Positions 20,769 to 21,142 of a DNA stretch of 21,142 bases are shown here, one piece after another. The translations under genes were made by a program, and so were the position numbers. The DNA lies in NCBI GenBank assembly GCA_964480695.1, contig CAYZPO010000015.1, forward strand, positions 1 through 21,142, read 5' to 3'. Origin of the DNA: CAZDDW01 sp964480695 (GTDB lineage Bacteria > Patescibacteriota > Patescibacteriia > UBA9934 > CAZDDW01). Within the stretch, counting starts at the first letter, position 1; each line of letters starts with the position of its first letter. Under the pieces are notes generated by a model. It was not told where the DNA came from. It was given only the letters and a program-made list of their open reading frames with translations, and searched no databases.

Positions 20769-21056
20769 ATGAACAGCAACTTCATCAAATGCCCTGGCTG
20801 CGGTAAATCCAACGCCTCTTTCTCGCGCCGGTGCAGCGGATGTGGTGCTGGTCTTCACAGTATTTTCCAGCAACCAACAGGACCAGCGCAACCTGAGCCT
20901 CCGATCGTAGATATCGACCCGGAAATCGATGTTAGAGACGACGAAGCCACAATCGAGAGTCTTCCTCAGCTCATTGCTTGTCGCCACTGCAAAAAAGGCG
21001 GTCTTTGGACTACTACTACGATCTGCCCGGGGTGTGGCCAGAATCCTCGAGTCTGA
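20769..21056 (+). CDS. Small protein with two zinc ribbons
   Basis: A 95-aa product with two four-cysteine ribbons joined by an acidic, proline-rich linker: Cys8, Cys11, Cys22, Cys25 (CPGCGK ... CSGCGA) and Cys71, Cys74, Cys86, Cys89 (CRHCKK ... CPGCGQ). The linker (about 36-66) contains PEPPIVDIDPEIDVRDDE. GGAG at 20758-20761 precedes the ATG by 7 nt. Unlike its neighbour it has its own promoter. The first ribbon is similar in layout to the 20425-20640 product, but the rest is not, so shared ancestry is uncertain. The function is unknown. Confidence 0.82.
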   Translation: MNSNFIKCPGCGKSNASFSRRCSGCGAGLHSIFQQPTGPAQPEPPIVDIDPEIDVRDDEATIESLPQLIACRHCKKGGLWTTTTICPGCGQNPRV

Positions 21057-21066
21057 TCTTTCTTCC

Positions 21067-21106
21067 CCGCCCTGCTTGAGCCGCTCGCTCCAGGGCGGTT
21101 TACTAT
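21067..21106 (+). terminator. Terminator after the second zinc-ribbon gene
   Basis: Perfect 8-bp stem CCGCCCTG (21067-21074) / CAGGGCGG (21091-21098), followed by TTTACTATTT. Confidence 0.8.
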
Positions 21107-21114
21107 TTAAAATG

Positions 21115-21131
21115 ACGCCCTTACGGGCGTC
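21115..21131. repeat. 17-nt palindromic repeat, copy 2
   Basis: Identical to the 17-mer at 7465-7481 (ACGCCCTTACGGGCGTC). Located after a terminator at the window's end. Confidence 0.8.
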
Positions 21132-21142
21132 TATCCCTGAAT

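Noticed and set aside
1..21142. tRNA, rRNA, integrase, transposase or phage genes
   Set aside because: None seen on reading both strands; no mobility gene explains the interleaved GC-rich genes.

Overview
The window looks like a chromosomal segment of a candidate-phyla-radiation bacterium (Patescibacteria). The reasons are compact single-gene or two-gene transcription units, a leading partial gene resembling the membrane-anchored N-terminus of a CPR secretion/conjugation-type ATPase, short palindromic repeats inserted in frame in housekeeping genes, and housekeeping promoters placed so close to the start codon that their mRNAs should be nearly leaderless. TAA, TAG and TGA all end genes, so there is no sign of stop-codon recoding. 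This taxonomic call is inference; no rRNA gene is present.

Layout. 1-375 (-): partial ATPase-like gene. 462-3345 (-): secD-secF, with a parvulin-type prolyl isomerase domain inserted in SecD. 3407-3695 (+): promoter, GC-rich foldable stretch and terminator without a convincing CDS, a candidate structured RNA. 3799-4638 (+): alpha/beta hydrolase. 4730-6954 (-): LOG-family gene preceded by an operon of a Nudix gene broken by an in-frame TAA and two paralogous single-span membrane proteins. 7040-7291 (+): small disordered protein. 7496-10243 (-): secA. 10389-12035 (+): three unrecognised genes, the last two probably an operon. 12222-13055 (-): lipoprotein. 13146-13526 (-): hpf. 13651-14769 (+): Asp-rich lipoprotein with a glutamine-amidotransferase-like domain. 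14824-16970 (-): murC-murB. 17029-18138 (-): unrecognised 369-aa protein. 18250-20396 (+): glyA and folD, the one-carbon folate pair. 20425-21056 (+): two small zinc-ribbon proteins.

Two gene classes alternate along the whole window. Class 1 is housekeeping (secDF, secA, LOG, Nudix operon, hpf, murCB, glyA, folD): moderate GC, no Shine-Dalgarno, and in most units a TTGTCA-N17-TACAAT-like promoter only 6-12 nt from the start codon. Class 2 is mostly orphan genes and the candidate RNA: GC-rich with C/G-ending codons, an AGGAGG-like Shine-Dalgarno, a promoter 24-57 nt upstream, and usually its own GC-rich terminator. The classes are interleaved gene by gene, and in two places share a -35 box on opposite strands, so an assembly chimera is unlikely.

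Functionally the housekeeping genes cover Sec export (SecA, SecD, SecF), peptidoglycan precursor synthesis (MurB, MurC), one-carbon metabolism (GlyA, FolD) and ribosome hibernation (HPF). Several class 2 products are predicted exported lipoproteins or small metal-binding proteins, but most have no recognisable family.
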